Source of the DNA: Progne subis subis
Lineage: Eukaryota; Chordata; Aves; Passeriformes; Hirundinidae
DNA: 64,000 bases
Assembly: GCA_022316685.1 (NCBI GenBank)
Contig: JAKJHU010000066.1
Span: forward strand, 1,240,001-1,304,000
Direction of reading: 5' to 3'
The translations under genes and the position numbers were made by a program. Positions within the stretch are counted from its first letter, which is position 1. The number at the start of each line of letters is the position of its first letter. Positions 35,501 through 48,800 of the stretch are shown here, in pieces. Below the pieces are notes generated by a model, which saw only the letters and a list, made by a program, of their open reading frames with translations, did no database searches and was not told the DNA's origin.

Positions 35501-38104
35501 ACAGGGTTTGAAATAAATAAGGCTTTTATGTAGCGTTTGGATTGCATAGTTAAATTTATCCAGACCATGCATTAACAATTGTTTGCTCTGGCTTTTGTGT
35601 AGGTAAACTGTGGATAGTGAATAAATGTCGGCATCACTGACAGCTGAACTGAGAATTTAATAAAGGGGTCCATAACACCACAAATTACTTGGTGATGCAC
35701 CAAGAAGGATCATACAAATAAGAATGAGAAAAACTCCACTGTGTATCCTGTGACTATTTGTGAAAAGACTCAGACAAAATTCAGTAATGTGGGTGGAATC
35801 TCAACATTTAAGAAAATAACATTTTGAAAATAAATTTCCTTATGGTATTTGTTTTTCCGAGTTCTATGAAAAAAGAAAATGACTCTTTTTTTCCCCTTCT
35901 TCAGCCTTTAAAATCATAATGAAAAGCCAGTAGGCTAATGCCTGGGCTATTTTTCCACCCTTTTACTATTGTCAGCCATACTTACACTGGGCATGGTGCA
36001 GGTCAACGTTTTCAGTGCATGACTCGCTGCCCTTTTGGCTAATAAAAACACTGCCTCCTGAGATTTACATTTTATTCTTCATGCACCCTTGGGCATCTTA
36101 AAGAAAAAGACTGTGAAATTAATGCAGATTCAGGCTGATTTTGTAATAATACCATGGCACACTAAAAGCTTAGCTAAAGCAACACGGACTTATTTCACTT
36201 GTGATCTCTAATGACTTTAAAAGTGCATTGATTTTCAGCTCCCTTAGCCTTGCACAGTTTGAACTTAGGTTTCAGAGAATAATTTAGTGTTCCACTCAAT
36301 TTCCTCAAAACATTATTATTATTACTACTTAAAAGATTTCCAAATGAAGCAGATCTAAGCACTGAGAGGCTAAAGCATATTGTCATTTTAGAGCTAATGC
36401 ATGAAAGCTACATTCTGGCATCAAAAATACAATATTGTTGCCCCTGTGGCCAATGGGCAAAATAAACCATTTTGCAATCCAACAAGCAACAGATTGTTTG
36501 GTTTATGCAAATCAATTTTAGGCATAGAACACCTTTTCTTTTAGCTCTGTGTGTACCTGGTAAGATTATCAAGTCAAGACTGTATTCACATTTTAATCAA
36601 ACCACAGTAAGAGAAAGCAATGCCTGATCATTACCCAAAAGCACTACATCTAGTCATGAAAATAAAGTCAATGCATTTTTGCATCATGCGGTATTTTTTT
36701 TTTCTCTTTAATGTAAAGGCCCTTGATTCAAGAGAACCTAAGCTGGCTTATGTAGCTCTAGCTGATAGATGAGCCATCATAAAATCAGAAATCTTTTACC
36801 CAAACTTCACCACAGCGTTGTTACTCTCTGTATTTCTTAGGTAACAAAACAGCTGATGATGTCTCACTACTGTTTAGCCACACTACATAATTGTATGTTA
36901 GTCTTGTTCAGCAACAAATTTCTGTCAAAGAGTATGATGTAACAAACCAGCTTTCTGCACAGCAATCCAGACAAAACGTGCAATAGAAGGGTAAATAAAC
37001 AGTACCTCTCCTAGATTCCATATTGCTGCACTAAAATTAAAGAGGCCCAAATTTACCATCAGTCTCAAAGCAATCTCTCTGAATAACATTTCTGTTACTA
37101 GCACTATTTTTTTCTCATCTTGCAAATTCAGTGTGGGATGAGCGCAAGCAGAGATATACTGGAGGGCAGGCAAGGAGCCCTATACAGAGCCTTGAATAAT
37201 ATTGTTGATAATGGTCAAGAAACTGCTTCATTCACTTTGGCTCTCACTATCCAGGAGTGTGTACTAGAGTGACAATTACTGAATGGAGGTTTCAAATGCA
37301 TGAGAAGCATGTAAAATGTCAACAAAAATCAGTAAGACACAGTTTATGCATTTATCACAATTTCTCCCCAGCAGTTCTGCTGTAAGTAACTTACTGAGAG
37401 ATGTTGCAATTAGCAGGTCTCAAAAGAAATGTGAATCAGCAGAGAAATACGGCTGCATTCCTCTCAAGATAAAGCAGACTCTCCCTTCCCTCCCTTAAGC
37501 TTTCTCTCTTTTTAACCACAGAGCTCAGCTGTTGGGTGGGCACTTTCAGCACCCAACACCACCAGCAAAGCCTTCCTCCTCACTCCTCAGCCCAAAACCA
37601 TTTCCATGGGTCTCGTTACCTTTGTCAAGGAGCAAAAAGACCTTTGTAGCAGATCTCTGTACCAATTTGAAAGAAGCTTGTTCTTTGGGCAAGGGGAATG
37701 CCTGATGAATGAAGTTATGCAGCTTCAATATGAGCATTCGGAAGCAGCATTCCACAGAGAGGATGGGGCTGCATTTTAATTAGCGTTTGCCAGCCAGAGG
37801 CTACAAGGTTAAGTCCCCTTGTTATCTCCATTCAGCAGGCCATTCCCACCGATGGACAGCGGCCATTCCCACAGTAAATTCCCAATTTACCTCAATAACA
37901 CGGCAAAAATTCAGTAGACCATGTTATTTCTAAATTATTTGAAAACCCAGACTTTAAGAGGTTGCCAGTAAGTGCCCCAGTTAAACATTTGTTAATTTAA
38001 CCATCCTTCTAGACGTTGCTACGTGTATTCACATTCATGGGTTATTTTTCAGCTACCAAACCTGGACACTCACACACAACATTTGTATATTTATTATATG
38101 TGCA

Positions 38105-38154
38105 TATATATTTTATTATGCGTGGAATATGGGATCCTATATATTTTATTATGT
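38105..38154. repeat. AT-rich patch with 16-base direct duplication
   Basis: TATATATTTTATTATG occurs at 38105-38120 and again at 38139-38154, 34 bp apart, in an AT-rich context. A replication-slippage type duplication is the simplest reading. Confidence 0.8.
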
Positions 38155-41100
38155 GAGAACTATAGAGTCCTTTCCTTCATGACCAGACTGCCACACTAGA
38201 GGGGAGCTAAGCCGATGTCATAGGATTTGGTCTATTTAACTCAAGTCACTTTCAATCTATAATTTAGGTGTTCAGAAAAGCTGTTCTTCTGAAATGCTTG
38301 TACTGCCATGGTCAGTGGCAGGACCTTGATTTTTCTCTGTGGGGCACATATGCACTTGAGGAGGATGGTTCTGTTGGGCACCTAGAATTTAACCAGAAGT
38401 TGGTGTCCAAGGACACTGGATTTCATTTCTTTATGTTCTGAAGGGTTGGGAGAACCCTTTCCAGCACACTCTCACTCACTGTATTACATGGGTGCAGGTG
38501 GTCTTTTGGGAACACACTTGCAGCTTTAGGGCCATAAATCACACTTATAAGAGGACAGGACTAATCAGATTTCATGCCTCATAGTGCAAAGAAACAAGAA
38601 AGATTTTCGTGGCCTCTTACTTCATCCTATGAAACATGGCATTGATTGGCATGCCACAGCCCGAGGTCTTCCAGACCCATAGCTACAAGCAAACTATTTC
38701 TGTTCTACCCCACCAAGTCCTGATATTCAATTATTCCCTTCTTACTGGAGCTGTGGAGCGCTCTGGGAGACAAAATATGGAGAGGGGGATATTTCTGAAG
38801 CTAATGCCTTGAAATAACTTCATTTTGTACAACCTGCTACCTAGCTACCCAAAAGAATAGATTGTTTTGTAAAAACAGCCAACCTGCATGACTCCTCACA
38901 CTTATTTATCAGCTCTGGTTTCAAAATGTCAGGGATCACTGACAGAAAGAAAAAAGGAAGGAGAAAGAAGATCTAAGAATTTTAGCTGCTTCTCCAAGGC
39001 TGCCTTCTAACCCCCTACAGCAGATAAATGAGTGACTGGGGAAAGGCTGCTGGAAGTAATTTCCTTCTGCAGGCAGAACTGGCGAGAATTGGAGTGAGGC
39101 TCCCAGTCCTGGCATGGGAGAAATTTTGGAGCTCATTATCACATCTGCCATATTGGCTGAGAGAACATCTAAACTCACAGAGTTGCTCCTTACCCTTCTC
39201 CCACTACAAACTAAAAGAGATTTTTGAAAAATCGGTGTAATTCGACAGGCTTCCTTCTTGACCCCGGCCATCCCAAACCTAGGGCTTGCTGCTTGAGTGA
39301 CTGAATTATTGAAATATTTAAAAAAGCTCAGCTCTGCCCCATTTCAGCTCCTGCTTCATGTGATTCTTTGCATCTCAGGCTTTCCTAGACTGTTGAGAAA
39401 CATTCGGTCAGCAGTTGTTGCACAGCCTAACACAACACCAATACCTGCGAGCTGCAAGCGAAGTAAAACACTTTTACATATGGAAGCCTCAGGTAAGGCT
39501 CGTACCTCCACAAGAAACCTCCCTCATGAAACCACCACGGTCTACCAGAGGCTTTAAAGTGAAGCCAAAGGGAGATGCAAAATGCAGAGACATTGTTTTG
39601 GTTTTGACACAGAAGAAAACTTCAGACATTTTCAAAACAACCCAAGCAAAGGCAGTGCTGCACAGCTGGTGCTGTAATGGCTGCACCACAGCTTCCCAGT
39701 ACGCTGTAAACAAGTTTTTCTTCGATTTCTGTGAAGAAACAAAAGTGAAAAGCTGCCAAATACTCCTGCAAGGAGTAGTTGGGATCCTCTGAGATGAAAG
39801 CGTCTATTTAAAAAAAAGATAAGGCTTGAATAAAAAGCTAGGGAAATTGAAGTGTGTTAAAAATAAGCTGTAGTTGGGTTAAAATGTTTCTAGCTGAGAT
39901 TGCAAAGTAGACTTTTCCTTTTCTGAGCTAATACAGCCCAGTCTGAAGGAAGGAACATCCTGGAAAACAGCCTTCTAAACATCACACAAAAATCTGTCTT
40001 GGTGGCTAAAATACATTTAATCTACAAACTAAATTGTATATCAAATTGTTTACTGTTGGTGATATTTGGTTGTTAAGTATTACCTAATAGTCACAACGAC
40101 AGGTCTGAGACCAAGTGCAACAATTCAGTCCAAAGAAATTAATCTGAAAAAGCCACAGTGAAGCTCTTCAGTTTATGCATATCAGGCACATAAATGTTAA
40201 CAAGAGGCACATCCTGTAACCATGCTTCAGCTCTTCAGCTCTACTGACTTGACTGTTGACCAGATGACAGGTTGCGGATTCTAAATTTCCTGAAGTTCAC
40301 AATTCCCTCGAAGCATTTCTAATTGGCCATTCAATTACCCACCCTGCAAAGTACAGACTTCAGTGAGTGGAATTTACACAAACCCGGGATTAAATGGGTA
40401 CCAAAGACCATATTCTCTAACTGTGCCTCGATGATCTTCCTGTTGGAATAAAGCCTCTTGCAAATTATTTCAGGATTGCCTCTTGGGAGGGATTGCCGCA
40501 AAACTGCAGTAATGGAAATCTGAGATGTAGTTACTGGCCAAAGGCCAGCAGAGACATTGGTCAGTTGGATGTGTTTCTTCCCTCCCAGCTGCAAGAGAGT
40601 TTCAGCAAGGGAAAACAAAATTAAATGTGCCATAATGATTGGAAAAAATGAAAATGTTACCACATTGCAGCAAAAGGAATACGGCACGGAGGTGCTTTTG
40701 AAAAGCTATTGAAAGCACAGCCCTTCCACTGTCTTTGCTTCCCACCACTTACTGATAGACAATCCAGAAGGTGACCCCTAATCTAGGGTGTTCCCACAGC
40801 TGGCACTTCATGTTGCTTTAGCTCCGAAAGGAGCAGTAAATATCCAGAGGAAAGAAAACCCCAGCATAAATGTCTCCTTACCTATCCTTCCCTGCAATTA
40901 ATTGTGCTGCAAATACTAATTTTCTCTTCCTAATTCATCAAGAAAACCCTCGAATATGAAAGTTCTGAATGGATTTTCAAGAAATTAAATTGCCTCACCA
41001 TGGTGTAACTTGCTGTTCCATTTCTAACCTGCTCTTAAAGGAAAGAAAGAATGAGAAAAACAATCCTTGTAATCAATGTTTGCAGAAATGTTCACTTGTC

Positions 41101-44100
41101 CCATGTGCCTGGTGATGTTTTGTTAAAAAAAATCATACAATTAGGAGCCTAGAAGATGTAGAAAAATGCATCTTGAGGTTTTGCACAATTTTCACGGTAT
41201 ATCCAACTCTCTCTACATGTTATTAGCAGGTTTTTTCAGTGCATGCTATTAACCCAGTTGACTTCTTTCTCGGTATCTGACATATAAATCTGCACTTAGC
41301 AATAGAGCAGAATAATTTGCTATGTGGTGCTCCTGTGATAAGGATAAGAGGATTTTTTTTATCATTACGGATGGTAATAATGCCTAGAGTGATACAGAGA
41401 TATTGATCCACTGATCTAAAAAAACATTTTACAAAGGCAGAGGAGAGTCACTACCTTTATTTTAAGCAACAGGATAACAGAGATGATGAGTGACCAACTC
41501 ACCTATGGTCAATACAGCACAGGCACAGCTACACAGCTACAAAACAAACTTGGGTATTTCTGGCTATTTTTGCACACTCCAGCTCTCACTGCCTGCCTGT
41601 CTGTGTTGGCATCTGTGGTCATGTGGATATTACATAGTGCTGGGAGTCAGGAGGTCTGAAAGTTTCCTTAAGCCGTTTACAATAAGTGATTTCAAATCTT
41701 AATCATCTGAGGCAGTTTACTTCTACTTTTTCATGATAATGAAGCTTAGCACATGATATCACAATCATGAATTTTTGTAAAGCATACTTGGCTCTTCAGA
41801 AAAAGTGCTGGATTAAACAACCCTGCAGGCTGAATCCTTCTCTCTGAATAATGAATATCGTACAGGCAGTGGCAAGCTTCTTTAGATAGTCCCATGAACC
41901 CTGCTCAAGGGGCCGCCAGCCTCCATGGCTGTTGAGTCCCTGGTTTCTTTATCTCTACAGCCAACAGGGTATTTTTATTTTTTAATACCTTTCACAGCTA
42001 GGAATTACTCACTGCCAGCCAGCTAATTTCAAAGGGACTATCCCAAAGCCTTTGGAAGGCAATGCCTTTTGTTTGCTGCCTATTCTTGTAGCTGATCGAA
42101 ATACAGCAAGTTACAGATATAAACAATGGTTACTTCTTAAATGCAGGAGTGAGTAACAATGGGGGAAAACAGGACTCAAGCGAAAAAAAAAAAAAATCTC
42201 CATTTCTTTAAAACACACTGCTCCACCACTGGAGCTCTGTATCATTACTTTAGTCTCATTTTAGAGCTGAGTTTCAAATAGCTGACAATAGGAATTTGGA
42301 GTGGAAAAGGTGATAGTCCATTATCAATAGTGACAGCAATGGGTGTGACTTTATTAAAAGTTCTGTCAACTCTTGATTAGGAACTACAGTAGAAATGACC
42401 AGTTCCATCTCTCTCCCTCTCTCCCTTTATCTCAGCACTTACCACACTTATCGCAGAGTGTTACATTTTCCCTTGATGCCACAGAATTTATCCTTGCTAC
42501 TGGAGCCCATGTGGTACAATACAACCCTAAATCCTGCCTATGAGCTGACAGCAGACTGTTACCCTCCCAGTGGTAAAGCTGCTGATGTAGTGTAGACACG
42601 GGCTAAAATAAAAGTCAGCTAAAACCTTTTTAGTCTTTACTAAGTAAAAAAACCCCAAACCCAGTCCAAACCAAAACTGTTCTACTGAGCAGTGTAACCT
42701 GCAGCTATTCCTTGCAACTATCTGCTAGTAGTACAGAATATTTGCCTGAACCCTTTAAGAAAGCTCAAAAGCTGGCATAAATACCAAGGATGATACTGTT
42801 CAACCTTTTTTCATCTGAGACACCATGAGGTGTACTTGTTATGCAATTGAAAAGAGATACCAAACAGAGTTTACTGGACCACATTTCCATCCCACTGCTG
42901 TGAGCACTGAACTGAGATCCTGAAGGCTCTGGCATGGCAAGGTCAGTGTTTTCCTCAGACACTGACTATTTTTCATTCCCCTCTCTGTGTCTAGGAGGGA
43001 AGCACATCTGGACGGGTGCTGAGAAAACAAATAATGTTTGTGGCAAAGGGAATTAACATCTTGGAAACGGTAACATGAATTAAAACTCATGAAGGATTGG
43101 AACCCTTTACAAAGATTTAACGGTGTAAATTCTCCCTCCAAAAGCAGTTTTTCACCTTGTGCTTTTTCAGTCAGAGCTCCCTCCTCTGCAGATGTCCCTC
43201 ACCACTTTTCATTTCAACTGCAATATCAACCACTTTTCCCAACACTTTGCCTTCTCTCATGGAGAGGTGTTTTTGTGAAGCTGATAAAAATCTGCCTGAA
43301 AACTTGGTTGGCGCAGCTGAACCCATTTTGAAGTGTGAACATGGGTGTGTAGAAAGCAATTCAAGTTTAACAAGGCATGAGGCATGAGGGCATGATAGAA
43401 TATCAGTCGTGATTGTGACCGAAATGAACCCGAGTGGCATAGAGGATGCAGCTCTGCTGTGGTTACTGGTGTGTGACCTACCTGCACTGAGATCTTCAGT
43501 CTCCAGCAGGAGAGAACAGCACATTAACTCTACAGCTGTGCTGGCCAGCACACGACACTGCCCTGCCTGATGCATTGGAGACATGACTTAGGAATCTCAG
43601 CTCCTGATTGTCATGAGATTGCTGTTCACAGCAGAACAAAACTACCCCACCAACCTCATTTACTCTGTTGGATTTCATCATTAGCCTTTCTAGGCTTCTA
43701 CTATACCAAATCTGTTGAATTAAAGCAAGTATGCAGTGGGATTTTTATGGATCCCAGGAAAGATCCATTTCTTTGTTGGGTGATGCTGACAAGTCAATTA
43801 AATCTTTTTTTGGGGCTCAAAACATCTGATGCGCAGATCTTGTTATTTCAGCAGTTAATTAGCTTCTTTCCCACCTGCGTCTTCCATCATCCCTTCCTTG
43901 TATTGCTCACACAATGAAATCAGTGAAAATCAGAAATACATATTTTGCCTCAGTGTTGGGTCTAGAAAGATAATGGCAACACTCGACTCCATCAGCACAC
44001 ATTCCTTATTGAGCTGCATAGACCTGTGCCCTAATCCTCCCCAAGGCAAAAGCCGTGGTCATAAGGCTCTCCTTGCCTGAAGGGACTGCTGCATCCCAGC

Positions 44101-45486
44101 CCCAAAAATTTGGGGATCACAAAGCATAAATCTAAGTGCATAATATTTTTGGGGCTCCCTATTTATTGTCAGAGTGGCTTTCCAACAAGTCCTTATTGTT
44201 CAGAAGTACTACAGCAAGCGCTTTCAAGCAGTGCCATGGAAATAACTGCACTTTCTTTGCTGAAATTTATATGTATTTTATAGAAACTGGGCCACCCACA
44301 AAACAAAAAATCCCATGCACAAATTGTTGCACAAAATTCTGTGGATCCTATTGCCTACTAGAAACAAATAGATCCAAAAGTAAAGAAAAACAAATCTAAA
44401 TCTATACCCATATCTATATGCAAAGTGGGTGCTATTACTTTTTTCTATGCCTTTTGAAAATGTAATAAAATGCATAAACTGTGTACTTTCTATGTATTTG
44501 TTTTTCCTAGAGATGTGATGTTTTTCACAGCTCTGCAATTAAAATTACTTTATTCCCTGTGCATTAAATGGTTGTGGCAGGTACACCACCATAATCCTGC
44601 ACTGAGAGATGGGACTATCCCTACTTCCTTTTCCACTCAGCAACCCCTGGCATTGATGTTTTGAGAAAGTTCATGCTCTGAGAATAAATTCAGGTCCTTA
44701 TACCATGGAGTTAATATGCAGTTTATGTCATCAATATACATTTATCTTTCTGTTCAATAGGTTTTCAGAAGGTCTTTCCCTAAAAGGTACTTTTTGCACT
44801 CAAAAGGGATCACTGGTTATTGAAATCTGTGCAGCATTTCATTTCCAAGTTCAGGCTGGCCACCTGACCACTCTTGATGGTGATGTTTAACACCTCTGCC
44901 CTGGTTTTTGGGTTGTGGTAGAGGCACAAGATTTAAAAGCTGTTTTTACAAACTTTTGTCCAGGCAAAGCTCTCAGGTCCAAGCTAACTTCTTTGTTTCT
45001 CAGTTACAGCAGACCTATGTTTTGCATATAGTTACAGAAAACACAGGAGTGGAGGCGATAATGCTACAACAAGGGCCAGTTCCCATCACCCTTCATGCCT
45101 TCAAGCAGCCGTTTACAGTCCTGTCCTTTATTTATCTTTTCTTTGTTTTGGCCTTGTGCTATAAAGCAGAAATGGGGTCAGGGAAGTAACTTTGATTTTG
45201 TGAGAGCAGAAAACTGAGGGTGTTTTCTCAGGGTGCAAAGGAACCTTTCCAGCTGACAAACAGGGTGATAACACAAGTTAATATGTTGGCACCGAGACCT
45301 TTCTGACACTGGAAATAAAAGGTGATAATTTCAGCCACTGTGAAAAGTTCATGTGTATACCTTCATCACGTGGGACGTATTACAGCGTAACCTCTCGCTG
45401 CAGACAGTAGCTCTGCCTACCTTGGCTGTGACATAAAGCTCCCAATTAGCACTTAAGGAAAGAGACTTTACAGACTGCACACTCAC

Positions 45487-45621
45487 CTCGGCTCAGCCCA
45501 TCTGGTCCCCGAAGGATTCGGCATTCTTCTATCTGGCCGAACGGAGAAAACATCACCCTGATATCATTCTCATTACACTTCTTCGAAACCATTCCTATGA
45601 ACAATTTTCTGTCTTCCACAG
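45487..45621 (-). CDS. CELF2: CELF2 exon B (135 nt): first half of RRM2
   Basis: The acceptor reads TTATCTTCTAG and the donor GTGAGT, a consensus site. The exon encodes [20 protein letters not shown] and continues through [20 protein letters not shown] to the split codon after GLSR. LFIGMV is the RNP2 motif (beta 1) of RRM2; the following residues form alpha 1 and beta 2. RRM2 contacts GU-rich RNA. The exon is in phase 1 at both ends and is a multiple of three, so skipping it would keep the frame but remove RNP2 and destroy RRM2. The spellings [10 protein letters not shown] and SPFGQ point to CELF2 rather than CELF1 (as remembered, MISKKCTEND and SSFGQ). A G-rich, quadruplex-prone tract lies 150 nt upstream in the transcript. 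Confidence 0.97.
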
Positions 45622-45770
45622 CTAGAAGATAAAAATAATGAATGAGCAAAGGCCATTTCATCTTTTTCCTGTGATCAATGCTTCATTACCACATCAAACC
45701 AAGCTCCAGTCATGTGAGTCTGGCTCTGTAACTGAAGACAAGTCCTAAGGCAAACACTTTATTCTTACAA

Positions 45771-45837
45771 CCTCCCTTCCCCCCTCCCTCCCCCATTCCA
45801 AATATCTCGTTTTTCTCTCTCTCTCTCTCTCTCTCTC
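45771..45837. repeat. C-rich tract and (TC)12 microsatellite
   Basis: The plus strand has CCTCCCTTCCCCCCTCCC and further C-runs to 45794, then (TC)12 at 45814-45837. On the CELF2 transcript strand this becomes four closely spaced G-runs of 5, 3, 6 and 3 preceded by (GA)12, centred 150-215 nt before the exon B acceptor. Confidence 0.95.
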
Positions 45838-48800
45838 ATTTTTCTAGTGGTGCTTTCTGTTTATATAACATATTAATTGGCTGTCTCAGTCACTCTGCAT
45901 ACACCTCCCTTTCACAGCTCCTAAAAGGAAAGTATCCTCTGTTAGAGACACTTTTAAAGATATCTTTGCATGGATTCTAATTCAGATAAATTCCCTCATC
46001 CCTCTCATGTGTGAAAGAAATCATGATGGGGCGAAGGTGAAGGAGGGATTGTGCACGTAATGATACAAGCTAATGAAAAATATTCCTCAGAAATGTTTTG
46101 AGAACAGCTCCTATCTGAGCTTTCAATTTCAGCCAACTTAACGCATGGCACTGGAAAGGCAAATGTGCAATGACTGCTCTGGAAAAAGAATGCATTAAAT
46201 TTTTCTGCTTTTTTTTTTTTTTTTTAGTGCACAGCCCTCTCCCCTTCAGGAGGACACAAAACTTATTTCAGGACATCACTTGAACACCCTTTGATGCGTA
46301 ATGATGCTGAGTTTGCAAAAAAAAGCCAAGAAAAATGTGCTTTACCTGAATTATTGGTAGAATATTTCCTGCCTGCATTGCCACCAACACCAGCACAAGC
46401 TGGACTGCTGCAGCAGGATGCACACAGTCCTATTAATCAAATTCAAATTTGCAGGTCTAAAGCTGGGAACTCTTGTCAAAAATGAAAGAGGTCATCAAAA
46501 CTCAATTCACTCTAGAAAAACTTAAGAATGTTAACGCATCCACCCATCTATATTAAACCAAAAATCTAAGTGCTTATTATACAGTACATACACCACTGCT
46601 TTCTTCTTCTCTGGAAATGGCATGTAAATCCAATTCCCTGTTAATGAGCAGACTGTCAGGGTTTGTGGGGAAGCAAAGAGGGAAGGAAAGCTTTACTCCA
46701 GAGAGTCTGCACTGCACTTACTTATTTCCATTATTGTGCAAATTATTTTTGTAATGAAGTATTTTCATTTCTGGGCTTACCAAAAAAATTGCAGCTGAGG
46801 AAGAAGGAACTGCGTCCATTTTTTCTAGGATTTTATTTGTGTTATACTTCAGCACTTTCAGTGCATTTAATAATTTCAGGAATAACAAGAAGAGGTTCAT
46901 GTTTATTGATCACGAGAAGCATTTGAAGTAATTTTAAATTGCTGACTTTAAAAAGTATTTGTAGCTTTTATGCAAGCAAGCACCAAACCCATGCATTTTT
47001 CAGAACCCAAAACAGAGATCAGCCCCTGCAATCCCAGCTTCTCACTCTACAAGCTTGCAAGAAAATTGGTGTGAATTTAACACCCAGGGGAAGATGTTTC
47101 CTTCAGCAGAGATTCCTCAAGACTGAACATTTTCATTCACACTTTATATGGAGGTTCCACACACAGGTGAACCCTCCAGAAAGGGTTAAGAAATGATGAA
47201 TGCATGGGATGAGCCAGTTATATACAGATTAGGAGCTGAATATGCGTGATTGCAAATAAGACCTGCAAGCTGGGATATTTATATATACATATATATATAA
47301 GTCTCATTCTAAAACTTTACATCTGATTCATAATATATAGCTGACCTTGATGATGCTAATTAATATTTTAAGGGTGGGAAAGCCTAATTATCTTGCTCAC
47401 AGCTCCAAGAGGAGTGCAGGCAGCCACTTCTGCTGGTGGAAGGATGCCTGTACCCTGGCTGCAGACAATTCCTATATTGCTGTGAGCAATCTTTTTGAGG
47501 AAGCTCCTTAGCCCACCTGTCCCCTCGACAACAGTCACAGACCATGGTCATAGTGCAGGAAAGGTTTTGAGACAAGAGACCCAGCTGGGCTGCCAGGCCT
47601 GGATTTCTGCACACCACAGTACTGGTGCCAAGCACATTTCCAAGCATTGCCTTCTGCTCTGTGTTATGAACCCCTTAATTTGTGTCTCTGTGTCAGCTGG
47701 TACCAGCCAGTTTAAATTTGGGTTGATCTTAAGCTTGAAACACAGTGTTCAGGTCTACCCTAAGGGTGACTAGGTTCCAACCCTCTTTTAAAAATAGCTG
47801 CTGGCTAAGTTGGACAAATGCCTGCCACAGCATCCCAAAGGAGGTCCCTTGGATCCTGCTTTGGTGCCAGGACAAAGCCTCGAACCAAAGATATTCACAT
47901 GGAGACTCAAAAGAAATGAGATGTGAACAGAAGGCTTTGTTTTAATTTTCCAAAGAGTAGCAGGCGACAAACTCCCCATTGGCCTCCTTTGCTTTTGCTG
48001 GTAAACCTATAAATATGCCATTTAACTAACATGATTTGCAGGTTTGCAGCTTGAGGGTGATTTTATAGTAAATTAAACATCCAGCTCCTGTGTACTGTAC
48101 ATCTTAAAAATGCAGATTTCATGAAGAATGCTCAGAGTACAGAAAACATATTGATATGATGACGTGCTCTGCATTCAGTGCCATTAGTCAGTGCTGATCA
48201 GTGTTGAAGCTTAAGAAAATTGCTATTCTTTTTCTGGCTAGGGGCCCAGCACAAAAAAACATTTAAAGTGACAATTGTCAAGATCAAAATGACATGTTTT
48301 CATTCCATCTGACAGAACATCTGATATTATTAGGCTGAAAGAGTTTTTAACAATATATTCCCACACAGAGAAAGGAATACTTTTCCACCTCAGTAAGACT
48401 GATTTTCAGGAGTTATTTCTGCATTTTTGGTCAGCCACTTCTTTCTTTCTAAAATGAATTCTTACCAGCCACACAGGCAAGGTTTGAGAATCAGGCAACA
48501 GAGTGCAAGAAGCGCAGGTCAAATGCATTTAGAGGTTAGCAAATTTCCCTCTGGATCTGCCAAGCCTGCAGATTTTCCTGCGTGTGTTGGATTTCTCCCA
48601 CAGACTATAAAATGAGGAGCCCAGCATTGAACACACATGACCCAGCAAAGCACTGAGGCTGGGACATGTGCTCCTTCTTAGGGAAAGGATGGCAGCCTAA
48701 ACCCATCTGGCCAAAATTCAGTGACCTACAGGTTTGGTCTGAGCTCAACTGGCTGGTGGCAATGCCAAGAGATCAGCTCCTTCAAAGAGTGACAGATCTC

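Larger units (their letters stand above)
35173..45486 (-). other. CELF2: CELF2 intron B-C (10,314 bp)
   Basis: Bounded by GTGAGT and CCCACAG on the minus strand. It has few repeats: no clear CR1 copy, a T/G-rich low-complexity stretch (35396-35500), a short A-run near 42184, and an AT-rich patch with a 16-base direct duplication (38105-38154). The low repeat content over 10 kb could reflect constraint, but I cannot measure conservation. Frames up to 137 codons occur with no recognisable domain. Confidence 0.85.
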
